From NCBI GenBank assembly GCA_004296145.1, contig SEBM01000146.1, forward strand, positions 1 through 8,332: a stretch of DNA of 8,332 nucleotides, written 5' to 3'. The notes beneath the pieces were generated by a model. It ran no database searches and was not told where the DNA came from. It saw only the letters and a list, made by a program, of their open reading frames with translations. Both the position numbers and the translations under genes were made by a program. The stretch comes from Flavobacterium sp. (GTDB lineage: Bacteria; Bacteroidota; Bacteroidia; Flavobacteriales; Flavobacteriaceae). This document shows positions 1-6,653 of the stretch, in pieces; position 1 is the stretch's first letter; every line of letters starts with the position of its first letter.

Positions 1-147
1 ATATTAATATCTGCGATATATTTTAACAAGTTTCTCTTAAAATAGTCATAGTTTAAAAAATTATCACATTTTTTAAGCAGTTTGTAAAAAAATTACCTCT
101 TGTTTAAACTTTAACTAAAAAAGATCATTTAATAAAGTTAAGATTTC

Positions 148-177
148 TTGGATGTTTAAATCTTATTTCTACATTTG
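148..177 (+). promoter_or_regulatory. Predicted Bacteroidota-type promoter for the operon
   Basis: A TACATTTG box at 170-177 fits the Bacteroidota -7 consensus TAnnTTTG exactly. A TTG at 148-150, 19 bases upstream, can serve as the -33 element. The box lies about 63 bases before the first ATG at 240, a normal distance for a leader. No other equally good box was seen in the 239-base leader, so this is the likely promoter of the gene block from 240. Prediction only; the -33 TTG is a short and common string. Confidence 0.5.
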
Positions 178-184
178 TAAATGT
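171..184. promoter_or_regulatory. Candidate operator: ACATTT-GT-AAATGT palindrome
   Basis: A perfect 6-base inverted repeat with a 2-base centre overlaps the predicted -7 box and likely start of transcription. A third ACATTT half-site occurs at 192-197. A repressor bound here would block the promoter, as expected for a substrate-induced catabolic operon. No regulator gene lies in the window. AT-rich DNA yields such palindromes by chance, so confidence is low. Confidence 0.25.
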
Positions 185-239
185 GTTTTTTACATTTATT
201 AAATTTCAAAATAAAACATTCAACATAAATCCATAAAAA

Positions 240-1388
240 ATGACGGTATTAAAAGGAATAACCTGGAATCATACAAGAGGTTTATTACCAATGGTAGCTA
301 CAGCTCAGCGTTTTACCGAGTTAAACCCCGGAATTGAAATTACCTGGGAGAAAAGAAGTTTACAGGAATTTGCAGATGCTTCTATAGAAGATCTGGCAAA
401 AAAATTTGATTTATTGGTCATCGATCATCCGTGGACAGGATTTGGAGCACACACCAATGCCATCCTTCCTTTATCGGATTATCTTTCTCCGGAATATATA
501 AAAGATCAGGAAATAAATACCGTTGGACGTTCTTACGGAAGTTATATTTTTCATAATAAATTATGGGCATTGCCAATCGATGCGGCAACTCCGGTAGCAG
601 CAGCACGTTTGGATATCTTAGAAAAACAAGGATTAAAAGTACCGCAGACTTACGATGAATTAGTAGCATTGGCTAAAAAAGGACTTGTTGCTTTTGCTGG
701 AATTCCGGTTGATGTTCGGATGAGTTTTTATATGTTTTGCTGTAGCCTGAACGAGGCGCCTTTTCAGTCGGAAGACAAAGTTGTTTCAAAAGAAACCGGA
801 AAGAAAGCACTAAAAATGTTTAGAGAACTGGCTCAGCTCATTGATCCGGCAAACTTCAGCAGAAACCCAATTCAGGTTTATGAAACAATGGTTAATTCTG
901 ATGAAATTGCCTACTGCCCTTTTGCCTATGGATATTCAAATTATTCAAGAAGTGGTTACAGCAGAAAACCACTTCATTTTTATGATTTGGTTGCATTAAA
1001 TAATAAACCGATGATTTCTTCATTGGGCGGAACAGGTTTGGCTGTTTCTTCTTTTAGTAAAAATATTCCTGAAGCCATTAAATATGCTGAATTTACAGGT
1101 TCGTCTCATGTTCAGCAAAATATATTTGCCGATAACGGAGGTCAGCCCGGACATTTGCAAGCATGGAAAAGTGAAAGAATTAATCAGTTAACAAATGATT
1201 ATTTCAAAAATACTTTACCGGCTTTAGAAAGAGCATTTCTTCGTCCGAGATATTCGGGGCATATGTATTTTCAGGATCATGCCGGAGATATTGTGCGTGA
1301 TTATTTAATGAATGGCGGAAATGAAGATCAAGTTTTAGAAGTTATGGATGCGCTTTACGCGAAATCTTTAAACCTGCAAACCACATGA
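240..1388 (+). CDS. Solute-binding-protein-like protein, signal-less (family 1 fold, CoA-transferase-linked)
   Basis: This 382-residue protein resembles the mature part of an ABC-type carbohydrate-binding protein (SBP family 1). It has the opening strand GITWNHTRG (residues 6-14), FDLLVIDHP (56-64), the hinge-like LWALPIDAATP (108-118), a VPQTYDELVALAKKG segment (134-148) typical of SBP lobe 2, and a C-terminal GGTGLAVS-to-GGQPGH region. There is no signal peptide or lipobox: the protein starts straight in the first beta strand, and an in-frame TAA at 234-236 rules out a longer start. The leader is A-rich without a Shine-Dalgarno, normal for Bacteroidota. Its stop overlaps the next gene's ATG (ATGA), so it is co-translated with a CoA-transferase. 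No ABC permease or ATPase is nearby. I infer a cytoplasmic ligand-binding or catalytic accessory role; the ligand is unknown. From memory, homologues with a similar opening (LRGITW...) sit next to CoA-transferases in other phyla. The fold call is fairly sure, the function is not. Confidence 0.8.
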   Translation: MTVLKGITWNHTRGLLPMVATAQRFTELNPGIEITWEKRSLQEFADASIEDLAKKFDLLVIDHPWTGFGAHTNAILPLSDYLSPEYIKDQEINTVGRSYGSYIFHNKLWALPIDAATPVAAARLDILEKQGLKVPQTYDELVALAKKGLVAFAGIPVDVRMSFYMFCCSLNEAPFQSEDKVVSKETGKKALKMFRELAQLIDPANFSRNPIQVYETMVNSDEIAYCPFAYGYSNYSRSGYSRKPLHFYDLVALNNKPMISSLGGTGLAVSSFSKNIPEAIKYAEFTGSSHVQQNIFADNGGQPGHLQAWKSERINQLTNDYFKNTLPALERAFLRPRYSGHMYFQDHAGDIVRDYLMNGGNEDQVLEVMDALYAKSLNLQTT

Positions 1389-2530
1389 AACCATTAGAAG
1401 GATTAATTGTTCTTGAATTCTGTCAGTTTTTGGCGGGACCTTCTGCTGGTTTAAAACTGGCTGATTTGGGAGCAAGAGTTATAAAAATTGAAAGACCTGT
1501 AAAAGGTGAGGCCTGCAGACAACTGAGCATCAAAGATCTTTTTGTTGATGACAGCAGTTTGTTATTTCATACCATTAATAGAAATAAAGAATCTTTTGCA
1601 GCCGATCTTAAAAATCCCGATGATCTGGTTTTAATAAAAAAACTAATTGCAAAAGCTGATATTATGACACATAATTTCAGGCCGGGTGTAATGGAAAAAA
1701 TCGGTTTGGACTTCGATCAGACTTTAGCAATTAATCCAAAAATTATTTACGGAACCATTACAGGATATGGAGACAAAGGTCCGTGGGCAAAAAAGCCCGG
1801 GCAGGATTTATTATTGCAATCTCTTTCCGGATTAAGTTGGTTAAGCGGCAGAAAAAGTCAGGGTCCGGTTCCGTTTGGTTTGGCTGTAGCCGATTTAATG
1901 TGCGGGAATCATTTTGTACAGGGAATTTTGGCGGCTTTATTAAAAAGAGCTAAAACCGGAAAAGGAGTTTTGGTTGAAGTGAGTTTATTAGAATCTGTTC
2001 TGGATGTTCAGTTTGAAGCTATTACATCTTTCTTAAATGATCGCGGACAATTACCTGAAAGAGGAGATGTAAAAGGAAGTGCGCATGCTTTTCTGAGTGC
2101 GCCTTATGGAGTTTACCAAACGCAGGACGGTTACCTTTCTCTGGCAATGGGCGATTTGTTTTTTATAGGAAAAACACTTGGAGTAGATTTAAGTCAATAT
2201 GCAGATAAACACCAATGGTTTGCCGCCAGAGATGAGATAAGGGAATTATTGAGTAAAAAAATAATTACCCAAACGGCAGATTACTGGATTGCTTTGCTTC
2301 AGAAAGAAGGAATTTGGTGTGGGAAAGTTTTAAATTATGAAGAATTAGACAATCAGGTTTTTGTAAATGAATTACAATTAAAACAAACCGTTACAAATTC
2401 AGATGGCAAAACTTTAGTGACTACCAGAAGTCCTATACAATTAGACGGCGGTATTTTAGTAAGTAAAAAAGCGGCGCCAAAAGTCGGCGAAGATAATGAA
2501 AATATACACAGACAATTTTTAAACGATTAG
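1385..2530 (+). CDS. CaiB/BaiF family III CoA-transferase (first copy)
   Basis: The product (381 residues, a usual length for the family) should move CoA from one acyl-CoA to a carboxylic acid through an aspartyl-CoA thioester. Family signs are the N-terminal PLEGLIVLEF...AGP (3-19), LADLGARVIKIE (25-36), a NRNKES segment (65-70), HNFRPGVMEKIGL (96-108), the GQDLLLQSLSGL stretch (139-150) and VADLMCGNH (168-176), where D170 aligns with the catalytic Asp of formyl-CoA transferase (Asp169). A conserved GILAAL helix and an EVSLLES segment follow. The ATG at 1385 overlaps the preceding stop by four bases (ATGA), and the next gene starts one base after its TAG, so it sits inside a tightly coupled operon. 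It is a paralogue of the following gene. Donor and acceptor acids cannot be read from sequence; sugar-acid or hydroxy-acid activation is a guess from context. The family assignment is firm. Confidence 0.93.
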   Translation: MKPLEGLIVLEFCQFLAGPSAGLKLADLGARVIKIERPVKGEACRQLSIKDLFVDDSSLLFHTINRNKESFAADLKNPDDLVLIKKLIAKADIMTHNFRPGVMEKIGLDFDQTLAINPKIIYGTITGYGDKGPWAKKPGQDLLLQSLSGLSWLSGRKSQGPVPFGLAVADLMCGNHFVQGILAALLKRAKTGKGVLVEVSLLESVLDVQFEAITSFLNDRGQLPERGDVKGSAHAFLSAPYGVYQTQDGYLSLAMGDLFFIGKTLGVDLSQYADKHQWFAARDEIRELLSKKIITQTADYWIALLQKEGIWCGKVLNYEELDNQVFVNELQLKQTVTNSDGKTLVTTRSPIQLDGGILVSKKAAPKVGEDNENIHRQFLND

Positions 2531-2531
2531 A

Positions 2532-3668
2532 ATGAAACCATTAGAAGATTATTTAATTATAGATTTCAGCCAGTTTCTTTCAGGGCCTTCAGCAAGTTTA
2601 CGATTAGCTGATTTAGGAGCGCGCGTTATAAAAATTGAAAAACCGGGAACGGGCGATATCTGTCGTACTTTATATACTTCTGATTTGATTATGAATGGAG
2701 AATCTTCTGTATTTCATACCATCAACAGAAATAAAGAATCTTTTGCAATAGATTTTAAACAGGCTGATGAACTTGAGAAATTAAAAAAGCTTTTAGCAAA
2801 AGCCGATGTTGTGATGCATAATTTCAGACCCGGCGTTATGGAACGAATTGGATTAAGTTATGATGATGTTAAAGCTTTAAATCCAACTGTAATCTATGGA
2901 TCGATTTCTGGTTTTGGAAATCATCCGGATTTAAAAGATTTACCAGGGCAGGATTTATTATTGCAGTCACTTACAGCACTAACCTGGCTGAGTGGAAATC
3001 AGGAAGATGGCCCGGTACCAATGGGATTATCAATAGTGGACATGTTGGCCGGCGCTCATTTGGCTCAGGGAATTTTGGCTGCTTTATATAGAAAAGCAAC
3101 CCAGAATATTGGAGCAAAAGTTGAAGTGAGCATGCTTGAATCTGCTTTTGATTTTCAGTTTGAAACGATTACAACACATTTTAATGATGGCGGTGAATTG
3201 CCTGTTCGAACTAAAACGAACAATGCACACGCTTATTTGGGTGCACCATACGGAATTTATCAAACTCAAAACGGTTATTTAGCTTTAGCAATGGGATCAA
3301 TTCCTGTTCTGGCTTCGCTTTTAAAATGCGATGCGTTATTAGCATTTCCTGAAAATAAATTTACACTTAGAGACGAAATCAAGAATATTCTGGCTTCGCA
3401 TTTACAGACTCAGGATACTCAATTTTGGCTGGATATTTTAGAACCTGCAGACATTTGGTGTGCCAGCGTTTTAAATTACCAACAACTTTTTGCTGAAGAT
3501 GGTTTTAAAGTTTTAGATTTTGTACAGCAAGTAGAAATGACCGATGGTTATCAATATAAAACTACCCGATGTCCGATTAAGATTGATAGTGAATATTTAA
3601 CGTCAGAAAAAGGTTCTCCGAAATTAGGTCAGGACAACGAGCGAATTATTAAGGAATTTATTGACTGA
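2532..3668 (+). CDS. CaiB/BaiF family III CoA-transferase (second copy)
   Basis: This 378-residue protein is a paralogue of the gene just upstream. It carries the same landmarks at the same residue numbers: PLEDYLIIDF...SGP (3-19), LADLGARVIKIE (25-36), NRNKES (65-70), HNFRPGVMERIGL (96-108), GQDLLLQSL (139-147) and catalytic D170 in IVDMLAGAH. Both copies therefore look active. Over the first 30 residues 20 are identical. At DNA level identical blocks, such as the first 16 bases, recur at a fixed offset of 1147 bp through at least codon 140, so that part aligns without gaps. Divergence grows toward the C-terminus, where the acid-binding region may differ. The two could form a heterodimer or act on different acids or donors; both are inference. 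Its TGA shares one base with the next gene's ATG (TGATG), which suggests translational coupling. Confidence 0.93.
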   Translation: MKPLEDYLIIDFSQFLSGPSASLRLADLGARVIKIEKPGTGDICRTLYTSDLIMNGESSVFHTINRNKESFAIDFKQADELEKLKKLLAKADVVMHNFRPGVMERIGLSYDDVKALNPTVIYGSISGFGNHPDLKDLPGQDLLLQSLTALTWLSGNQEDGPVPMGLSIVDMLAGAHLAQGILAALYRKATQNIGAKVEVSMLESAFDFQFETITTHFNDGGELPVRTKTNNAHAYLGAPYGIYQTQNGYLALAMGSIPVLASLLKCDALLAFPENKFTLRDEIKNILASHLQTQDTQFWLDILEPADIWCASVLNYQQLFAEDGFKVLDFVQQVEMTDGYQYKTTRCPIKIDSEYLTSEKGSPKLGQDNERIIKEFID

Positions 3669-4894
3669 TGATGGAAAAGTTTAGAATCGCTGTTAGGAAA
3701 TTTGATCCTTTTGAAAGTACACTGCAAAAGCTGTGGGATGCATTCTGCCTTAAAAACAATATTTCAATTGCCGTAGAAATGATTCCTTATGAACTGCATA
3801 ATCTTTATGTAGAAACGATTGCAAAAAAAGGACTTGAAAATGGAAATTGGGATATCGCGCATCTTAATACTGATTGGATTTTTGATGCAGCAAACGAAAA
3901 AGCCGTTCTTGATTTAACTCCATTTATTAATCAAAATCCACCGGAAAATTATCCGGATGGCTGGCATAAATCTTTATTGCATTTACAGCAGATTAACAAT
4001 GGTACTTATGGACTTCCATTTCATGATGGCCCGGAATGTCTTATTTTCAGAAAAGATTTATTTGAAAATAATATAGAAAAAGAGAATTTCAAAAAGCAAT
4101 TTGGTTATGAACTTCATCCTCCAAAAACCTGGAAACAATTTGTTCAGATTGCTACTTTTTTCAACAGACCAGATCAAAATTTATATGGTTGTGTTTTTGC
4201 CAATTATCCTGATGGCCACAATATGGTTTTTGATTTCTGTCTTCAATTATGGACGCGTGGCGGTTCTTTATTAGACAATAAAAATCAAATAAATATCAAT
4301 CATAATGCAGCTCTCGAAGCTTTAGATTTTTACAGAAATATAGTTAATAATAAAAATGCGGTTCATCCAAAATCAAAAAAGTTTGGATCAGTCGAAGCAG
4401 GTATGGCTTTCGCCGAAGGACAAGCGGCAATGGCAATCAACTGGTTTGGATTTGCTTCTATGTGTGAAGTTATTGACGAGTCTAAAATAAAAGGTAAAGT
4501 TGATATTGCAGAACTTCCATTCGATGAAAATTATAAAACTGCTTCACTAAATGTCTACTGGCTGTACACTATTGGTTCGGGAAGTAAACATCAACAATTA
4601 GCCTATGACTTTTTACAATTTGCTATTTCTCCCGAAAGTGATAAACTTTTAACTATTGAAGGCGGAATCGGATGCAGAAAATCGACTTGGAAAGATCCCG
4701 AGATAAATACCATAATTCCGTTTTATCATAAATTGGAAATGCTGCACGAAAATGCTCTGACTTTACCTCAGACTCCAATCTGGCCAAAAGTAGCCGAATT
4801 GATCGATCAAATGGTATTGAAAGCGATAGAAAATAATATTCCTTCGCAAAAATTATTAGAAGAAACACAAATTAATATTCAAAAAATAATTTAG
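3668..4894 (+). CDS. Second solute-binding-protein-like protein, signal-less (SBP family 1)
   Basis: This 408-residue protein belongs to the sugar-type SBP family 1 but to a different subgroup from the one at 240. Visible landmarks are WDIAHLNTDW (61-70), VLDLTPFI (80-87), GTYGLPFHDGPECLIFRKDL (112-131; the usual 'GK.YGLP' segment), PPKTWKQFVQIATFF (151-165), the FAEGQAAMAINW segment (248-259) and SPESDKLLTIEGG near the end. No signal peptide, lipobox or membrane segment is present. The sequence begins with a beta strand (FRIAVRKF), and an in-frame TGA at 3662-3664 blocks a longer start. The start could be either of two adjacent ATGs (3668 or 3671). It overlaps the preceding CoA-transferase by one base and ends two bases before the oxidoreductase. 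Without export signal or ABC partners it should remain in the cytoplasm. Role unknown: possible ligand sensor, substrate carrier or enzyme partner. Confidence 0.82.
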   Translation: MMEKFRIAVRKFDPFESTLQKLWDAFCLKNNISIAVEMIPYELHNLYVETIAKKGLENGNWDIAHLNTDWIFDAANEKAVLDLTPFINQNPPENYPDGWHKSLLHLQQINNGTYGLPFHDGPECLIFRKDLFENNIEKENFKKQFGYELHPPKTWKQFVQIATFFNRPDQNLYGCVFANYPDGHNMVFDFCLQLWTRGGSLLDNKNQININHNAALEALDFYRNIVNNKNAVHPKSKKFGSVEAGMAFAEGQAAMAINWFGFASMCEVIDESKIKGKVDIAELPFDENYKTASLNVYWLYTIGSGSKHQQLAYDFLQFAISPESDKLLTIEGGIGCRKSTWKDPEINTIIPFYHKLEMLHENALTLPQTPIWPKVAELIDQMVLKAIENNIPSQKLLEETQINIQKII

Positions 4895-4896
4895 AT

Positions 4897-5970
4897 ATGA
4901 ATATTCCATATAAACCTTTACTGCCCGAAACTGTCCAGCCCATTATAATTATCGGCGCAAGCGGTATTGTAAAAGATGCTCACCTGCCTGCTTATGAAAT
5001 GGCAGGTTTTACTGTTTTTGGGATTACAAACAGAACAATCTCGAAAGCACATGATTTAGCGAAGCAATTTAAAATTGAACATGTCTTTGAAAATGTTGCC
5101 GAGGCTGTAAAAAATGCTCCAAAAAATGCTGTTTATGATATTACCGTTTTACCTGATCAATATATTGAAATTTTAGAACAGCTTCCTGATGGCGCCGCAG
5201 TGCTCATTCAGAAACCAATGGGGAATGATTTAGCGCAGGCGAAAGAAATTGTTGCCGTTTGTGAACGCAAGAATTTAGTTGCTGCAATAAACTTTCAGTT
5301 GCGTTTTGCCTCTTTTGTTAGCGCTGCAAGATATATGATCAATCAGGGAATTATTGGAGATTTATATGATTTAGAATTTAAAGTTACCGTAAATACGCCA
5401 TGGGAATTGTTTCCATTAATTAAAGAACATCCGAGATTAGAAATTCTTTTTCATAGTGTTCACTATATCGATTGCATCCGATCTTTTTTAGGAAACCCAA
5501 AAAGTGTGATGGCTAAAACAGCAAAACATCCATTAAAAAAGTTGTCTTCAAGCCGATCTACAATTATTCTGGATTATGGCGAAAACATGCATGTTGTGAT
5601 CAATACCAATCATGATCACCATTTTGGCCCTAAACATGAAGAAAGCTATATAAAATGGGAAGGAACAAAAGGCGCTATAAAAGCCAAAATGGGATTATTA
5701 ATGAATTATCCTGACGGACTTCCGGATGTTTTTGAATATGCCTTGCCAATCAAAGATGGCGAAAACGAATATGAATGGACAAAAGTTGAATTGGAAGGAT
5801 CCTGGTTTCCGGAAGCTTTTATTGGAGCGATGTCAAATTTAATGCGTTTTAAAGAAGGTTCTGATATAATATTATCCGCAAGCGTGCAAGATGTGCTCGG
5901 AACAATGAAAGTAGTTGAAGCCTGCTACATCAGCAATGAAAAAGGTGGAATTACACTAAATGAGTTATAA
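4897..5970 (+). CDS. Gfo/Idh/MocA family oxidoreductase
   Basis: This 357-residue protein is a predicted NAD(P)-dependent dehydrogenase of the glucose-fructose oxidoreductase/inositol dehydrogenase family, acting in the cytoplasm on a sugar, polyol or derivative. The N-terminal Rossmann fold shows IIIIGASGIVKDAHLPAY (16-33), a G-x-x-G form of the nucleotide loop, then beta strand FGITNR (41-46). The family's usual EKP motif reads QKP (105-107), keeping the lysine that normally contacts cofactor and substrate. The C-terminal half has HSVHYIDCIRSFLG (186-199), matching the H-x-x-D catalytic pattern (H189, D192; H186 nearby). Length is normal. It starts two bases after the upstream stop and so closes the tightly packed five-gene block. 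It would supply a redox step, for example oxidation of a hydroxyl before or after CoA activation. The exact substrate is unknown. Confidence 0.9.
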   Translation: MNIPYKPLLPETVQPIIIIGASGIVKDAHLPAYEMAGFTVFGITNRTISKAHDLAKQFKIEHVFENVAEAVKNAPKNAVYDITVLPDQYIEILEQLPDGAAVLIQKPMGNDLAQAKEIVAVCERKNLVAAINFQLRFASFVSAARYMINQGIIGDLYDLEFKVTVNTPWELFPLIKEHPRLEILFHSVHYIDCIRSFLGNPKSVMAKTAKHPLKKLSSSRSTIILDYGENMHVVINTNHDHHFGPKHEESYIKWEGTKGAIKAKMGLLMNYPDGLPDVFEYALPIKDGENEYEWTKVELEGSWFPEAFIGAMSNLMRFKEGSDIILSASVQDVLGTMKVVEACYISNEKGGITLNEL

Positions 5971-5984
5971 GTATAAAAATTAAA

Positions 5985-6057
5985 ACCATATAAGTCATAT
6001 AAATTCATCTTAGTTATGAACCTAAGAGATGAAATAAACTTATATGACTTATATGGT
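5985..6057. repeat. Long palindromic hairpin (18-bp perfect arms) before the MaoC gene
   Basis: The arm ACCATATAAGTCATATAA at 5985-6002 is repeated exactly in inverse at 6040-6057. Inside it, TTCATCTTAG (6004-6013) can pair with CTAAG..GATGAA (6022-6033) apart from a small bulge. The result is a nearly continuous hairpin of about 73 bases with an apical loop around 6014-6021. It is AT-rich with no U-tract after it, so it is not a classic terminator. It looks like a dispersed palindromic repeat of the type seen between flavobacterial genes (from memory). The upstream candidate ATG of the MaoC gene (6016) lies in the loop. Confidence 0.8.
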
Positions 6058-6072
6058 GAAAAACAAAAATAT

Positions 6073-6513
6073 ATGTATTTCAAATCGACTTTTTTTGAAG
6101 ATTATAAACTCGATGATAAACGAGTAACATTAGGCAGAACCATAACTGAAACTGATTTTGTGGTTCACGCCGGACACACAGGAGATTTTTTCCCTCATCA
6201 TATGGATGAAGAATGGTGTAAAACACAACCTTTCGGACAAAGAATTGCCCACGGAACAATGGTTTTTAGCATCGGAATTGGTTTAACAGCTTCTGAAATA
6301 AATCCGGAAGCTTTCTCAAAAGGTTATGATCGTATGCGATTCGTAAAACCTGTTCACATTGGAGACACTATTCATTCCGAAATTACAATTTCTGAAAAAG
6401 GAGAAGCTAAAAAACCTGATATGGGAACCGTAACTGAACATGTAGAAATTATCAATCAACGTGGTGAAGTTGTTTTGGTATGTGACCATCTACTTTTAGT
6501 GAAAAAGAAATAA
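6073..6513 (+). CDS. MaoC-type hydratase/dehydratase (hot-dog fold)
   Basis: The protein is a MaoC-like, (R)-specific enoyl-CoA-hydratase-type enzyme, expected to add or remove water on a CoA thioester in the cytoplasm. The hydratase-2 motif is clear: AGHTGDFFPHHMD, matching the known GDxNPxHxD pattern with the Asp and the His five residues later (D38 and H43 from this start) as the likely catalytic pair, although the usual Asn is Phe. QRIAHGT (56-62) and the KPVHIGDTIH segment follow. I prefer ATG 6073 (146 residues, MYFKSTFF) because the family sequence begins there. The in-frame ATG at 6016 would add 19 residues encoded largely by the palindromic repeat and sits in its loop. The gap from the oxidoreductase is 102 bases (45 with the longer start). 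Linked to two CoA-transferases, it likely acts on their acyl-CoA product. The family is sure, the substrate unknown. Confidence 0.88.
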   Translation: MYFKSTFFEDYKLDDKRVTLGRTITETDFVVHAGHTGDFFPHHMDEEWCKTQPFGQRIAHGTMVFSIGIGLTASEINPEAFSKGYDRMRFVKPVHIGDTIHSEITISEKGEAKKPDMGTVTEHVEIINQRGEVVLVCDHLLLVKKK

Positions 6514-6521
6514 TTTTTCTT

Positions 6522-6619
6522 AAAGGTTCAAAGTATCAAAGGTTCAGAGGGACATAGGTGAAATCCTAATTATAAAATTCTGCACTTTGAGACTTTGTTG
6601 CTTTGTACCTCTGCACCTT
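6522..6619. repeat. Imperfect inverted repeat between MaoC and transporter genes
   Basis: The left arm (6523-6549) and the inverse of the right arm (6593-6619) share the beginning AAGGT and an AAAG/CAAAG-rich body, matching at about 18 of 27 positions when aligned without gaps. The arms hold repeated TTCAAAG/ACTTTG words with about 40 bases between them. This resembles the 'AAGGTTCAAAG' intergenic palindromes I associate with Flavobacterium. It accounts for most of the 140-base gap (6514-6653); I see no clear TAnnTTTG promoter box there. It may act as a transcript-stabilising or attenuating structure, or be a decayed mobile palindrome. Confidence 0.5.
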
Positions 6620-6653
6620 ATTAAAAACTAATTAACTATAAAAAAAACCTCAA

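Larger units (their letters stand above)
1..239. other. Upstream non-coding leader of the operon
   Basis: This very AT-rich stretch shows no coding region on either strand. It contains A/T tracts, a GTTTAAAC palindrome at 102-109, and near its 3' end the promoter and palindrome listed separately. An in-frame TAA at 234-236, two codons before the first gene, shows that the first gene does not extend into it. No clear end or start of a neighbouring gene upstream is visible, so the direction of the preceding gene is unknown. Confidence 0.7.

Noticed and set aside
102..109. GTTTAAAC palindrome as a regulator site
   Set aside because: It is only 8 bases in very AT-rich DNA, with no repeated copy nearby and no extended symmetry.
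180..240. A missed upstream start giving the first solute-binding-like protein a signal peptide
   Set aside because: An in-frame TAA at 234-236 lies immediately upstream of the ATG at 240.
418..669. Minus-strand open frame of 83 codons
   Set aside because: It lies wholly inside the well-supported gene at 240, with no family resemblance. The same applies to the minus-strand frames at 3084-3269, 4653-4868 and 7685-7867.
3600..3671. A missed upstream start giving the second solute-binding-like protein a signal peptide
   Set aside because: An in-frame TGA at 3662-3664 leaves only ATG 3668 or 3671, and neither yields a hydrophobic N-terminus.
5985..6057. Hairpin as a rho-independent terminator splitting the operon
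   Set aside because: The stem is AT-rich, the internal distance is long and no T-tract follows it. A dispersed palindromic repeat fits better.
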